The notes under the pieces: model-generated
Database searches by the model: none
The model's input: the letters and a program-made list of their open reading frames with translations, nothing else
Told to the model about the DNA's origin: nothing
Program-made: the position numbers and the translations under genes
NCBI GenBank assembly: GCA_905147135.1
Contig: LR990046.1
Span: 16,150,501-16,214,500, forward strand
Origin: Blastobasis lacticolella
Lineage: Eukaryota; Arthropoda; Insecta; Lepidoptera; Blastobasidae
DNA length: 64,000 nucleotides
Direction: 5' to 3'
In this document: piece by piece, positions 56,028 to 64,000 of the stretch
Numbering within the stretch: the stretch's first letter is position 1
Layout: each line of letters opens with the position of its first letter

Positions 56028-56130
56028 CCTACCCTGCACCTACCCTACCCTACCCTGCACCTACCCTACCATACCACACACCTACCCTACACCCTACCCT
56101 AAACCTATCCTACCGTACCCTACCCCCTTT
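56028..56130. repeat. (CCTACCCTA)n minisatellite
   Basis: About 100 bases of imperfect CCTACCCTAC/CTGCAC units. Not the insect telomere repeat TTAGG. Confidence 0.8.
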
Positions 56131-56249
56131 TCTTTCCTAAAAACCTTGCCCTGACAATTATAAACAACATCAAAATAGTCAGTCAAATTGGCACAGAAAT
56201 TAAGGATCACTTAGGTTATATTATTGCAATTTTCCTATTATACTCTAAT

Positions 56250-56400
56250 ATTATGAAGATAAAATAATCGCTGATAATGTAGCTTACTATATATCAAATA
56301 TTTTTAAAATCGGTTTAGTAGTTTTTGAGAATATCCAATTCAAACAAACAAACCGACAACCAATCAAATATTTCCTCTTTATAATATTAGTATAGATGTC
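56250..56400 (+). repeat. Copy of the 'ctctttataatatt' repeat
   Basis: GATAATGTAGCTTAC, AAATCGGTTTAGTAGTTTTT and TTCCTCTTTATAATATTAG. Confidence 0.6.
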
Positions 56401-56793
56401 TATCTAAGCGCTTGAAGGAGACTCAACATCGTAGAGTAGCGGTATCAAACCATTTCAATGTCGAACGCTTTTATAAATGACAGCTGACGTGAAACGTAAT
56501 AAAAGATCATCATAATGTTTTAAATCATGGAAACAATTTGGAACTATACTTAGATTTAACTTTAACTAACTCCTTTTTTATTAAAACGTGCTTTCATTAT
56601 CAACAATCATAATTTTTACGCGACTCCTAAGGAAGGGTTATGTTTTTCCCGCGTAATTTGAATGTATGTTTGTTTGTATGTATGATTGTAAAGAACTTTA
56701 TTACCTCGTAGCTTCTAAACGGCTGAATGGATTTCGACTGTTAAGGTATCAGTAGATTCGTCTCAAAAAACTCAAGCGTCTAAATCCAACTAT

Positions 56794-56919
56794 AGTGCAA
56801 ATGTTACATTAATTTAAACTTGAAAACAGGCTTTCTATAAATATTAAGTATCCGTGTCCACCTGTTTGAAACTGGGACCCTGATTGCTTTCAAGTTTAAA
56901 TTAAACTAACATTTGCACT
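56794..56919. repeat. Hairpin-forming inverted repeat
   Basis: AGTGCAAATGTTACATTAAT and its complement at 56884-56919 pair over about 36 bases with a ~55 base loop (AATTTAAACTTGAAA on both arms). Confidence 0.65.
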
Positions 56920-57260
56920 TCTTACTCCTATTTACTTTTAACATTCGGCTTGTTTTTACTTTTCGGTTTTTTTTAATAGCAGTCATGGTTTTCTATTTTA
57001 ATTTATTTTTTTATTAATACACGTTGCAAAGCTTGTTACAGATATTTTACAGATCGCCATGTTGCACCTTATTACCTTATATGGTATACGAAATAGGATT
57101 GAAATGCTAATTTACAAATTAAATTAATTAATACATTAAGCATTCATTTCAAAATTAAGTCTAGAATGTAAATTTAATCATTATTTAAAATTGTCAATAA
57201 TATATTTTAGATTTAACTTTTTTATATCTTCTCGTTTTTCCCATACTATCAGTCCAAGTC

Positions 57261-57515
57261 ATCATCAGAGCCCGTAACAGTCCACTGCAGGACTTAGGGC
57301 CTCTCCCACGAAAAGGGAGGTTATTGCCATAATATCCACGCTTGACAGGCGGGTTGGAGATCGCATTGTTTAAATATAACAATGGAAAATGCTGCTGCCC
57401 ATTTTCCAGACTACGGAGACTCTTGATCTTTTGCCTCGAAAACATTAGTCGCCTTGTACGACACCCATGAGCGTAAGGAGTTGGTGCTATTCTACTCTGC
57501 CGGACACCACACGGC
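57261..57515 (-). mobile_element. SINE-A, full length
   Basis: Minus-strand copy close to the reference sequence. CCAAGTC at 57254-57260 and 57515-57521 is a possible short duplication. Confidence 0.87.
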
Positions 57516-57713
57516 CAAGTCTAACCAAGTAGTGCGATATACCCGTTAAATAGCGTCTTGGTTCCGTTAATTGACACGGCAATACCGTCTCTTCCTCCAA
57601 TTTAGATCAACAATCATACATCCTATTTACCGGTCCACCGACTCCGACCGCTGAACCTAAAAGTTCTGGACTTCAGTCTAGTGTAATGTAGATAAACATC
57701 GGTCCGACTTACA

Positions 57714-58263
57714 TGATCAGGGTACCGATTCTGGTGTGGCAATGCAGTTGTTATTATGTTGCAAAGTAACTGTGATGTTACTATAATAACTACGTCGAGG
57801 AATCGAGATAGCCCCAGCATCATCCCAATTAAATTGCAGTTAAATCATTGTTCGACCTTTGACACGTTTTCGTTAACAGAATTGAAGGCAGTTTGACAAC
57901 TGAGAAACATGCAACTTAGTAATTTGTTTATTTATTGGAGTATCAACAGCCATATAAAACCATAATGCAACTAAAGTACCAGAAAACGAATTGTGGAAAA
58001 GTTCGAACTCATGAAAGTTGCAACTCAACATCTGTCATTTGAATAACAATCACACGTTTGACATGCGATGCAATTGTAATGTTACTGCAACTGATCCTGA
58101 CTTGTGTTTGTTATCTTGACATTGTAATATGAAATGTAACTTTTTTATTTTATTTTAATATTATTGTGTATAGGACATTAATGAATATTCGCACACAGTG
58201 TAACTGTAAATAAATAAATAAATGATGATGATGATGATTTCCGTACCAGAATCGGAGCCCTAG
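57714..58263 (-). mobile_element. DNA element with short inverted ends, copy 2, interrupted
   Basis: The minus-strand copy of 54911-55289. It is continuous from 57714 to 58094, then interrupted by 58095-58236 and resumed at 58237 (ATTTCCGTACCAGAATCGG). Confidence 0.78.
58095..58236 (+). mobile_element. LINE/SINE 3' end inserted in copy 2
   Basis: 142 bases absent from copy 1, ending GTAACTGTAAATAAATAAAT plus (GATGAT)n. The simple tail identifies a retroposed 3' end. Confidence 0.7.
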
Positions 58264-58286
58264 GAAGAATTGCAAGTAGGTAGAAT

Positions 58287-58510
58287 CGACTGCGGCAATG
58301 TATCAATGATTTTTTTCTGAGTTTTGGACATTATCTGAATGCTAACCGATGCCCTTACGGTGAGGGAAAACATCGTGATGAAACCTGCACATTCAGCCGA
58401 CTGAATGTGTACCCATGATCCAATCTGGTAAGGTTCTCCAGGGTCAGTGGGTCACGGAGATTAGATGGCAGAGCCCTTGTGTACGACCGGGACATTAACG
58501 CCAAGATGAT
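58287..58510 (+). mobile_element. SINE-B lacking most of the head
   Basis: Begins GACTGCGGCAATG, just 3' of the B box, and continues through CTTACGGTGAGGGAAAACATC and CACATTCAGCCGACTG. A deletion in the second half precedes the end GACATTAACGCCAAGATGAT. It lies right beside the inverted element at 57714-58263. Confidence 0.82.
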
Positions 58511-58599
58511 CCGGATTGCAACAGCCCATACAGGCATACGCGATATCTGCACGATGTGTAAATGTTTATGCAATTTTAGTTTCTATTCTAACGACAGAA

Positions 58600-58797
58600 C
58601 GTATCTTTACGCACCCGCAAAGTCACCGTATTGCACCCGCAGTGTTCGTGCCGCGCCCGCATAGTCGTCGCGTCGTGTGTGTGTGCACGCCAATAGGGTA
58701 GACTGCACGTTTTGTGTCCGGTTGCTACGTGGTGACTGAGTGGGTGCGACGCGTTTTTTGTCCGGTTTGATAGCGGTGAAGCATAAATGGGCCCTAA
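58600..58797 (-). mobile_element. GC-rich DNA element, minus-strand copy
   Basis: The minus strand starts TTAGGGCCCATTTATGCTTC and follows the 39971 copy through AAACCGGACAAAAAACGCG, AAACGTGCAGTCTACCC and CACGCCAATAGGG-type wording. The distal end is near GCGTAAAGATACG. Confidence 0.72.
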
Positions 58798-59545
58798 CGC
58801 GATTCCCATGGTAAACAAACTATTGAAAAATTTCAATACTGAATATTTTGATAATTCTCCGAAAGGTATTATTGTAAACATACAATGTCATATTGCTTTT
58901 AAATTGTATTGATTCTTATTTAACTTGCATTTTAAATATATACCGTATCGATGTGGTCATGGTCAGTATTCTATTTTGGTGCTGAAAACTCTTGAGAACG
59001 TCAGCAAGAAATCAAATGTCAAAAGTTTATCAAGTCTATTTAGATCGTACCGTACTGGTTTATTATTAAAGGCAACATTTTCAACGGGTTTTCGGCATTG
59101 ACTGGTTCTATTTATATTTTTGACTTGTCAGTTGGTCTGTAGAAAGAAACTTTTAGCGTCCATGACTAAATAATCTGGACGATCTAATAATATTACTTAC
59201 CTACTTCGTTATAGTACTAAAATACTAAACTGTTATTATTTTATTAAAAATGTGTGTCACTGTGTGTTTCCTTCCTACTTTCCTATCCCCCTCTTTTTTG
59301 ACGATTGAAAGAGATATTTAATGTCCTAATCAATATAGAAATTTTGAATTTTGAATATTGAATTTTGAATTTATAAAAATGTTTTCAAGATGTCATTAAC
59401 ACATGGTGTCCACATTTAGCACATGGTGCAATTATAATACAAATAATACATATAGTTAGTACCTGCAAGTACCTACATCGTCTACTGATAGTAATTATTA
59501 CCTATTTAACACTTTGTGTTGTCACTTCATGACGGAACTCCATTA
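58798..59545. other. Non-coding span
   Basis: AT-rich, with the AATTTTG repeat; no gene. Confidence 0.55.
59338..59372. repeat. AATTTTG tandem repeat
   Basis: Four imperfect AATTTTG/AATATTG units. Confidence 0.7.
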
Positions 59546-59709
59546 TTATGAATTAAATCACTTTTTGTACACTAGTTCCACTATATTATACAAATTTTAT
59601 TAATTTGCAACCGGTTTCGAATTACTCATCTTCAGGCAATCATCAGGCAAGGCATCTTCATTTGTATAATAAAGTGGAACTAGTGTACAAAAAATGATTT
59701 AATTCATAA
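59546..59709. mobile_element. Inverted-repeat element, 164 bp, ~50 bp arms
   Basis: TTATGAATTAAATCACTTTT with TGTACACTAGTTCCACTATA on the left is matched by the complement on the right with two or three changes. The loop carries GGTTTCGAATTACTCATCTT and CAGGCAATCATCAGGCAAGG. It ends three bases before the next element. Confidence 0.75.
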
Positions 59710-59712
59710 CAC

Positions 59713-60444
59713 CGGCACACAAAAAAAAAAATTGTCTGTACACCGGGCGCCACCTATCTACGAGCATGTTTTTCGACCCGCTGAATACGAATTTTAAGTC
59801 AGTTTAGGCCGTCCAGCCTTCAATTTTGAGTAAATTGCAAAGAACCCCAAAAAATAGCGAAAATACGATGTTTTGGCAAGAAAAAAAATTTTGACATCTA
59901 AGGCAAGCATAATTTTTATGTATTTTGATCTGTTAAATACTAATTTCGATCGTACTTATAAAATATCCTTAAAAATTGCAAAAATCGTAAAAAATTAGGA
60001 TTATCTTGGTACAAAAAATTATGTGGACCCGGATTAACAAAGATTTTCATGTAATTTAATCTGCTTGATCTGATTCTGCAATAAATTTGGCCCATAGTCC
60101 CTCCAAACATTCATAAAATTGCAAAAAATCGATAAAATATCAGAAAATTGCTGCTAAAAAAATAGAAAAAATCTTTTAATCACAATTAAACCAATTTATT
60201 GTATTTTTTATTTACAAGATACAAGTAATTAACATCCAAGAATGTACACAAATTGGATTTTGAACTGTTTTTCGAGGATCATCGAACATCAAATTTTCGC
60301 TATTTTTTGGGGTTCTTTGCAATTTACTCAAAATTGAAGGCTGGACGACCTAAACTGACTTAAAATTCGTATTCAGCGGGTCGAAAAACATGCCCGTAGA
60401 TAGGTGGCGCCCGGTGTACAAACAATTTTTTTTTTTGGGTGCCG
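59713..60444. mobile_element. Long terminal-inverted-repeat element, 732 bp
   Basis: 152-base arms (59713-59864 and 60293-60444) differ at only a few positions. Each arm starts CGGCAC, has a 10-14 A run, then CACCGGGCGCCACCTATCTA, TCGACCCGCTGAATACG and AAAGAACCCCAAAAAATAGC. The AT-rich interior has no ORF. Near-identical arms mean recent activity or gene conversion. The superfamily is not recognised. Confidence 0.85.
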
Positions 60445-61948
60445 TTGATTATTACCTAAATCAGACTATCGCTACGATGATATGATATATTTATAGCATT
60501 GCTTGCCAATTCATACATCTCTATGTTAAGTGTTTTCGACTACAAGCCATAAATTATCTGGTCCCTGGCAACAGTTGACACCGACAACGGTTCCCAGTAT
60601 TCAAAGAATTTACTGCCTCGTCGTGCAACAATGCTTTCCTACTCTTCTCAACTTGTATAATATACATTAATACCTTCAAGGATGTAGTATACAATGTTGG
60701 TGAAGTTTGTTTAAGATAGTTCTTGCAAGTTGAGAATGCCAGACTGCACTCTAGTACCTAGTACCTCGTGTTGAGTTCTGAATTTGTATCTATAGATGAA
60801 ACTATTTAATATTGTCTTTGTTACTTGTTCCCTTGCTGTCGAGTCATAATTCAGCCGCGAAAAATTCTCGACAACCAAAAGTTACGGTAAAAATGAGTGG
60901 GTTCTCCTAAATGACCATATAAAATGTTAACAAAAAATCTCCAACCCCAAATTTCGGTACCATAAAATATGTAACCACATAACCGATAATCCAGACGAAT
61001 TCACAAAATCCTTAAAGCACACAACTGTTTACGGCGTGTTTCACAGGTTTTATCTATTACATCTTTCTGGGTCAAATGGTTTGCACAACTGCCGAGGTTG
61101 CGTTCTCGCCAGTCGAGCCCCATATAATTTATAGCGGCGATTTCCGCAGCCGCTATGTTACCCTGGTACGACGTGCAGCCGGAGATAAAAAGAGACCTTT
61201 TAAAATTAGGATCTGAAACGCTTTTTAGGTGAAATCGGTGGAAAAGATAAATCTCCGTATTCAAATGTAGATCCCAGGGTGATTTGGATTGTTTGTTAGA
61301 ATAATTCAGAATTCATTGTATCATCTAAGCCCAGTAATGGAACATCGATTTTAGTATAATGTAGGCTCACATGTTGGAAGATTCTAAATAAAATTCTAGC
61401 GTCGAAAATTCCTTTAGGAAATTTTAAAAATTTAACTTGCGGAGAAATGTTACTGCAGTCTACATTGTTAGAGCGCTCAGGCAGAAAACATTGTAAGCGT
61501 ATGTTCAGAAAATCAGACATCTGCACCGAAAAGTTGCCGCTGGAAATGTTATGCTCACGTTCCGCGTCAAAATTCTATTCGAAAACCTGAAATCTCTTTT
61601 CCACCTTATCTGTTTAAATATGACTAGACTAAGGACACTCTTGTATAACGTTATTTGAATGTGTTACCAGTTTGGCATTAAACTGAAAGCTGAAGTAAGA
61701 GAGATAGAGAGATTTAAAGATTACAAACGCAAAAGGAGGTCTAACATTTTGCAGTTTGTTGCAGGCAAAAGCTTTTAGACGAATTCGTTTTAATAACTGA
61801 AGACATTCACAGACACGTTTGCATTTCTATTTGAATGCGGTGGAAAACTGAATGATGTTTACATTTGTAAACGTGTTTTAAAGTTGAGATCATTATTTTT
61901 AATACACACCATCATACAGCTCAACATGCAATTGTTGAAGTATTCACG
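60445..61948. other. Non-coding stretch before the receptor exon
   Basis: No supported gene. The section around 61000-61560 is richer in GC and free of the repeats seen elsewhere. It contains a short hairpin near 61133-61154 (arms AGCGGC/GCCGCT). It could hold regulatory DNA of the receptor gene; nothing in the sequence proves this. Confidence 0.4.
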
Positions 61949-61968
61949 ACAGCTTTCTTTCTTTACAG
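61949..61968 (+). promoter_or_regulatory. 3' splice acceptor of the receptor exon
   Basis: A pyrimidine-rich run followed by TTTACAG ends at 61968, directly before the leader of the receptor exon. It implies at least one upstream, probably non-coding, exon. The exact acceptor is inferred from the consensus only. Confidence 0.6.
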
Positions 61969-62113
61969 ATGCCAAAGCACACATCGTCGGGTAACTGAAG
62001 ACTAGTAGAATGGAGCTTCCGTCGATAATGTACCACATTTACGAAATAAGATGAATGTAGTACGAACAAAAATGAAACTAAAGCTGTGTGTACACGAACT
62101 CAACAATGAATGA
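61969..62113 (+). promoter_or_regulatory. 5' leader with upstream ORFs
   Basis: Three short upstream reading frames lie between the acceptor and the receptor ATG. 61969-61998 has 9 codons. 62010-62054 has 14 codons with an internal ATG at 62028. 62051-62113 has 20 codons with an internal ATG at 62072. The last overlaps the receptor ATG (62106) by eight bases in another frame. Overlapping uORFs usually lower translation of the main ORF; that effect is inferred here. If the acceptor is used one AG later, the first uORF would be lost. Confidence 0.55.
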
Positions 62114-62457
62114 GCTTGGGTTACTCCATCATTCCCTGAGCGATTCCGATGAGCTAAACTTGTTCAATTGGGATGTCTTGAACTACTCGCTGCAGACGTT
62201 CAACTTCTCGCAATTCCTGAATGACACCGGAAACACAACTACACTACTGGATGGAGGAACTGTGAACAACTGGTGGGCTTTGGTCGCTTTAGTTCTGGTG
62301 CTCTGCACTGCTGCGGGAAATGTATTGGTGTGCATGGCGATCTACTTGGAGAGGAGGCTGCAGAACGTCACAAATTATTTCCTGATGTCATTGGCGATTA
62401 CTGACCTGCTGGTGGCGATGTTGGTGATGCCGTTGGGGATACTGACCCTGGTGAAAG
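61969..62457 (+). CDS. 5-HT2: 5-HT2-type serotonin receptor, first coding exon (partial gene)
   Basis: Exon of a rhodopsin-class amine receptor; the coding part is 62106-62457 (117 codons plus one base, so the intron is phase 1). The start is ATG 62106, because the same frame is closed by TAA at 62079-62081. Residues 1-55 are an extracellular N-terminus without a signal peptide, with N-glycosylation sequons at N26, N33, N39 and N43. TM1 is about 57-80 and carries the GN pair (N72, position 1.50). The first intracellular loop reads [13 protein letters not shown]2 is about 90-115 with [10 protein letters not shown] (D100, the sodium-site Asp 2.50). The exon stops right after TM2. The [14 protein letters not shown] block is typical of the 5-HT2 family (Gq-coupled serotonin receptors); I lean to the insect 5-HT2B/beta branch but cannot fix the subtype. 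TM3-TM7, including the amine-binding Asp, lie beyond the window. A dopamine or octopamine receptor is a less likely alternative. Confidence 0.8.
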
Positions 62458-62463
62458 GTGAGT
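62458..62463 (+). promoter_or_regulatory. 5' splice donor GTGAGT after TM2
   Basis: AAAG|GTGAGT is a near-perfect donor. The reading frame beyond it loses all similarity to a receptor and stops at 62529-62531. The break directly after TM2 (TLVKG) is a plausible intron position for the family. Confidence 0.8.
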
Positions 62464-64000
62464 GCTATGTTATTCAAATAACACCAATTTTAGATTATCA
62501 GGTAATAATATGCTACTTACTTCTCATTTGAAGTAGATATTACACTTAAATTAATTACCTATCGAACTTGCTCTATTGTCAAACTAGTCCAAATAATCAA
62601 AACTATTATTAGTTGCGTAAAAAGTTACAGATATAGATAATTATATTGGCAGTTCTTTGTTTCATAAAATAAAGTACTTGTTCCATGCATAATTAAATAG
62701 GCATCCAAATTCAAACCCAACACTGTTCCTATGAATACCATGAACTTTCATAATACTATCTATCTATGAATAGCGTCAGAACTTTAGTAATAGATACCTA
62801 CCTTTAAAGTAACATGGCGATGACTGAACAAAAGTTTGAATTTCCATTCATCGTCCGAACTCATGCGATTCGAGCGCTCACATCAATAAACCGAAGCCAA
62901 AGTTCTGACAGGCTTTTCATTTTTGCCACTCACAAGGTATAATTGCGTTACTTGGCATAAATAACTTTACATCTAGTTAGACTAATTGCCGCCAAGTTGT
63001 TTTAATTAGTTAACTGGAAGGACGGGAGTTGGGAACAGGTAAATAACTTGACAAAATTCTTTGCAAATATTACGCGGGGAGTCGTTTTAATTTCTGCCTC
63101 CGTTTATTAGTAGTCGGCTGGTTCAGATACTTGAACGGATTTGGTTAAAGTATGATCTATGCGTGAATGAAACTGCTAGGGTGGATATACGGCGTTACTC
63201 GATTTCACCGTGTCCGTGACGAGTATATCCGTGGCAGGCTTGGCATGAGTCACATCGCGGATGAGATTGAAGAGGCTCAGCTTTGGTCACGTGTCCCGTA
63301 AGCCCCAGCTGCCGGTATTCGCGCCGCGGAGTTCGAATCTCTATAAACATTGAACTATCCCGTGGGATCCTATTATTTTTCTTATTATTACTGTTTGACA
63401 CTCGAGAACAGTGTAGTTTGTTTTAGTTAGTTTCGAAGGTTACCCCAAAATCCAAACTTACAATCATAGGTACAATCGTTTCCTCTTTATAATATGAGAT
63501 GATAAGCTTCGAGAAAGTCAATATTAAATATATTTTAATACATTAATACCAGTTTCACTCTCACAAAAACGGACTCCCAAACAGTAACTTCTGAAACAAA
63601 CAAGTAACCAGATACAACCCAAAGGCGAATCCCTTGAGCTTTCTGTATATCGATTCCTTCCCAAAAGGCTTAAACCCTGTTGAAAGTTGTAAAGAGAATT
63701 AAATTTGTAAATGCCTTAATGAGTTTGCAAGCGAGCGTGGTAATCTAAAGGAAATAATCGGCATTAAATTGAAAACTCGCTAAACAAACTTTATAATTGG
63801 ACTGTTTGTCTGTCACGAAGTGGCTATTGATTGCAGCGCTTTACGTGACAGAATTATTCTGTTTGTGTCCGCAAAGGTCATTAACATTTCAGTGAAATCC
63901 AGCAACAGCGGATCGAGGTAGCGTCTATGTTGATACAATTATTATAAACAGAAATGATGCTCTGTGTTTTTTGTACAAAACGAAATTGTATTTTATTTTA
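62464..64000 (+). other. Intron downstream of the receptor exon
   Basis: No further receptor exon is seen. The next expected sequence (TM3 with DVLFCTASI-like residues) is absent on the plus strand. Apart from an old interspersed repeat near 63290-63500 the stretch is AT-rich and unremarkable. Confidence 0.6.
63290..63500 (+). repeat. Copy of the 'ctctttataatatt' repeat
   Basis: CCCAGCTGCCGGTATTCGCG, TTGAACTATCCCGTGGGATCC-like wording and TTTCCTCTTTATAATATGAG; middle part lost. It lies within the receptor intron. Confidence 0.5.

Noticed and set aside
56028..56130. Interstitial telomere repeat
   Set aside because: The unit is CCTACCCTA, not the insect CCTAA.
62088..62105. Earlier start of the receptor at GTG 62088
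   Set aside because: Nuclear genes start at ATG; ATG 62106 is the first one in frame after the TAA at 62079.

Overview
This window reads as nuclear DNA of an insect, most likely a moth or butterfly (Lepidoptera). The evidence is AT-rich non-coding DNA, eukaryotic splice signals around a receptor exon, tRNA-headed SINEs, RTE-, Jockey- and CR1-type LINEs, and many short fold-back DNA elements. There are no operons, ribosome binding sites or bacterial genes. The Lepidoptera assignment is an inference from the look of the repeats, not a database result.

Only one host gene part is supported. Bases 61969-62457 form a plus-strand exon with a clear 3' splice acceptor, a 5' leader containing short upstream ORFs, an ATG at 62106 and a GTGAGT donor. 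It encodes the extracellular N-terminus, TM1 and TM2 of an amine G-protein-coupled receptor that looks like an insect 5-HT2-type serotonin receptor. The rest of the gene lies to the right of the window. Much of the sequence to the left may be its first intron or upstream DNA. A GC-rich stretch near 14.46-14.97 kb that ends in a splice-donor-like site is a weak candidate for an upstream non-coding exon or another promoter.

The only other long coding region is an uninterrupted 997-residue endonuclease/reverse transcriptase ORF of a non-LTR retrotransposon (19956-22949). Broken LINE copies include a 5'-truncated RTE at 515-1247 with a perfect target-site duplication and one nonsense codon, a minus-strand Jockey reverse transcriptase at 6130-6857 with another LINE end inserted inside it, a degraded RTE-like C-terminus at 16610-17100, and several C-terminal ends of a further LINE family.

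The bulk of the window is interspersed repeats. SINE-A is a ~260 bp retroposon whose 3' end resembles the RTE tail; several copies have target-site duplications. SINE-B is a tRNA-headed ~330 bp SINE with about a dozen copies, two with perfect 14 and 18 bp duplications. SINE-C is a second tRNA-headed SINE with (ATT)n-type tails. Fold-back or long-inverted-repeat elements occur at 9441-9651, 12755-13146, 31398-31540, 33377-33602, 51073-51337, 59546-59709 and 59713-60444, and an inverted pair of a ~380 bp element lies at 54911-55289 and 57714-58263. Three copies of a GC-rich element with TTA|GGGC-type ends occur at 37.8, 40.0 and 58.7 kb.

I found no convincing new gene system. The observations most worth a second look are the possible parasite/host relation between SINE-A and the RTE LINE, the apparently intact LINE ORF, the dense set of fold-back elements around 49.9-60.4 kb (including three consecutive perfect hairpins at 49.9 kb), and the overlapping uORFs on the receptor exon.
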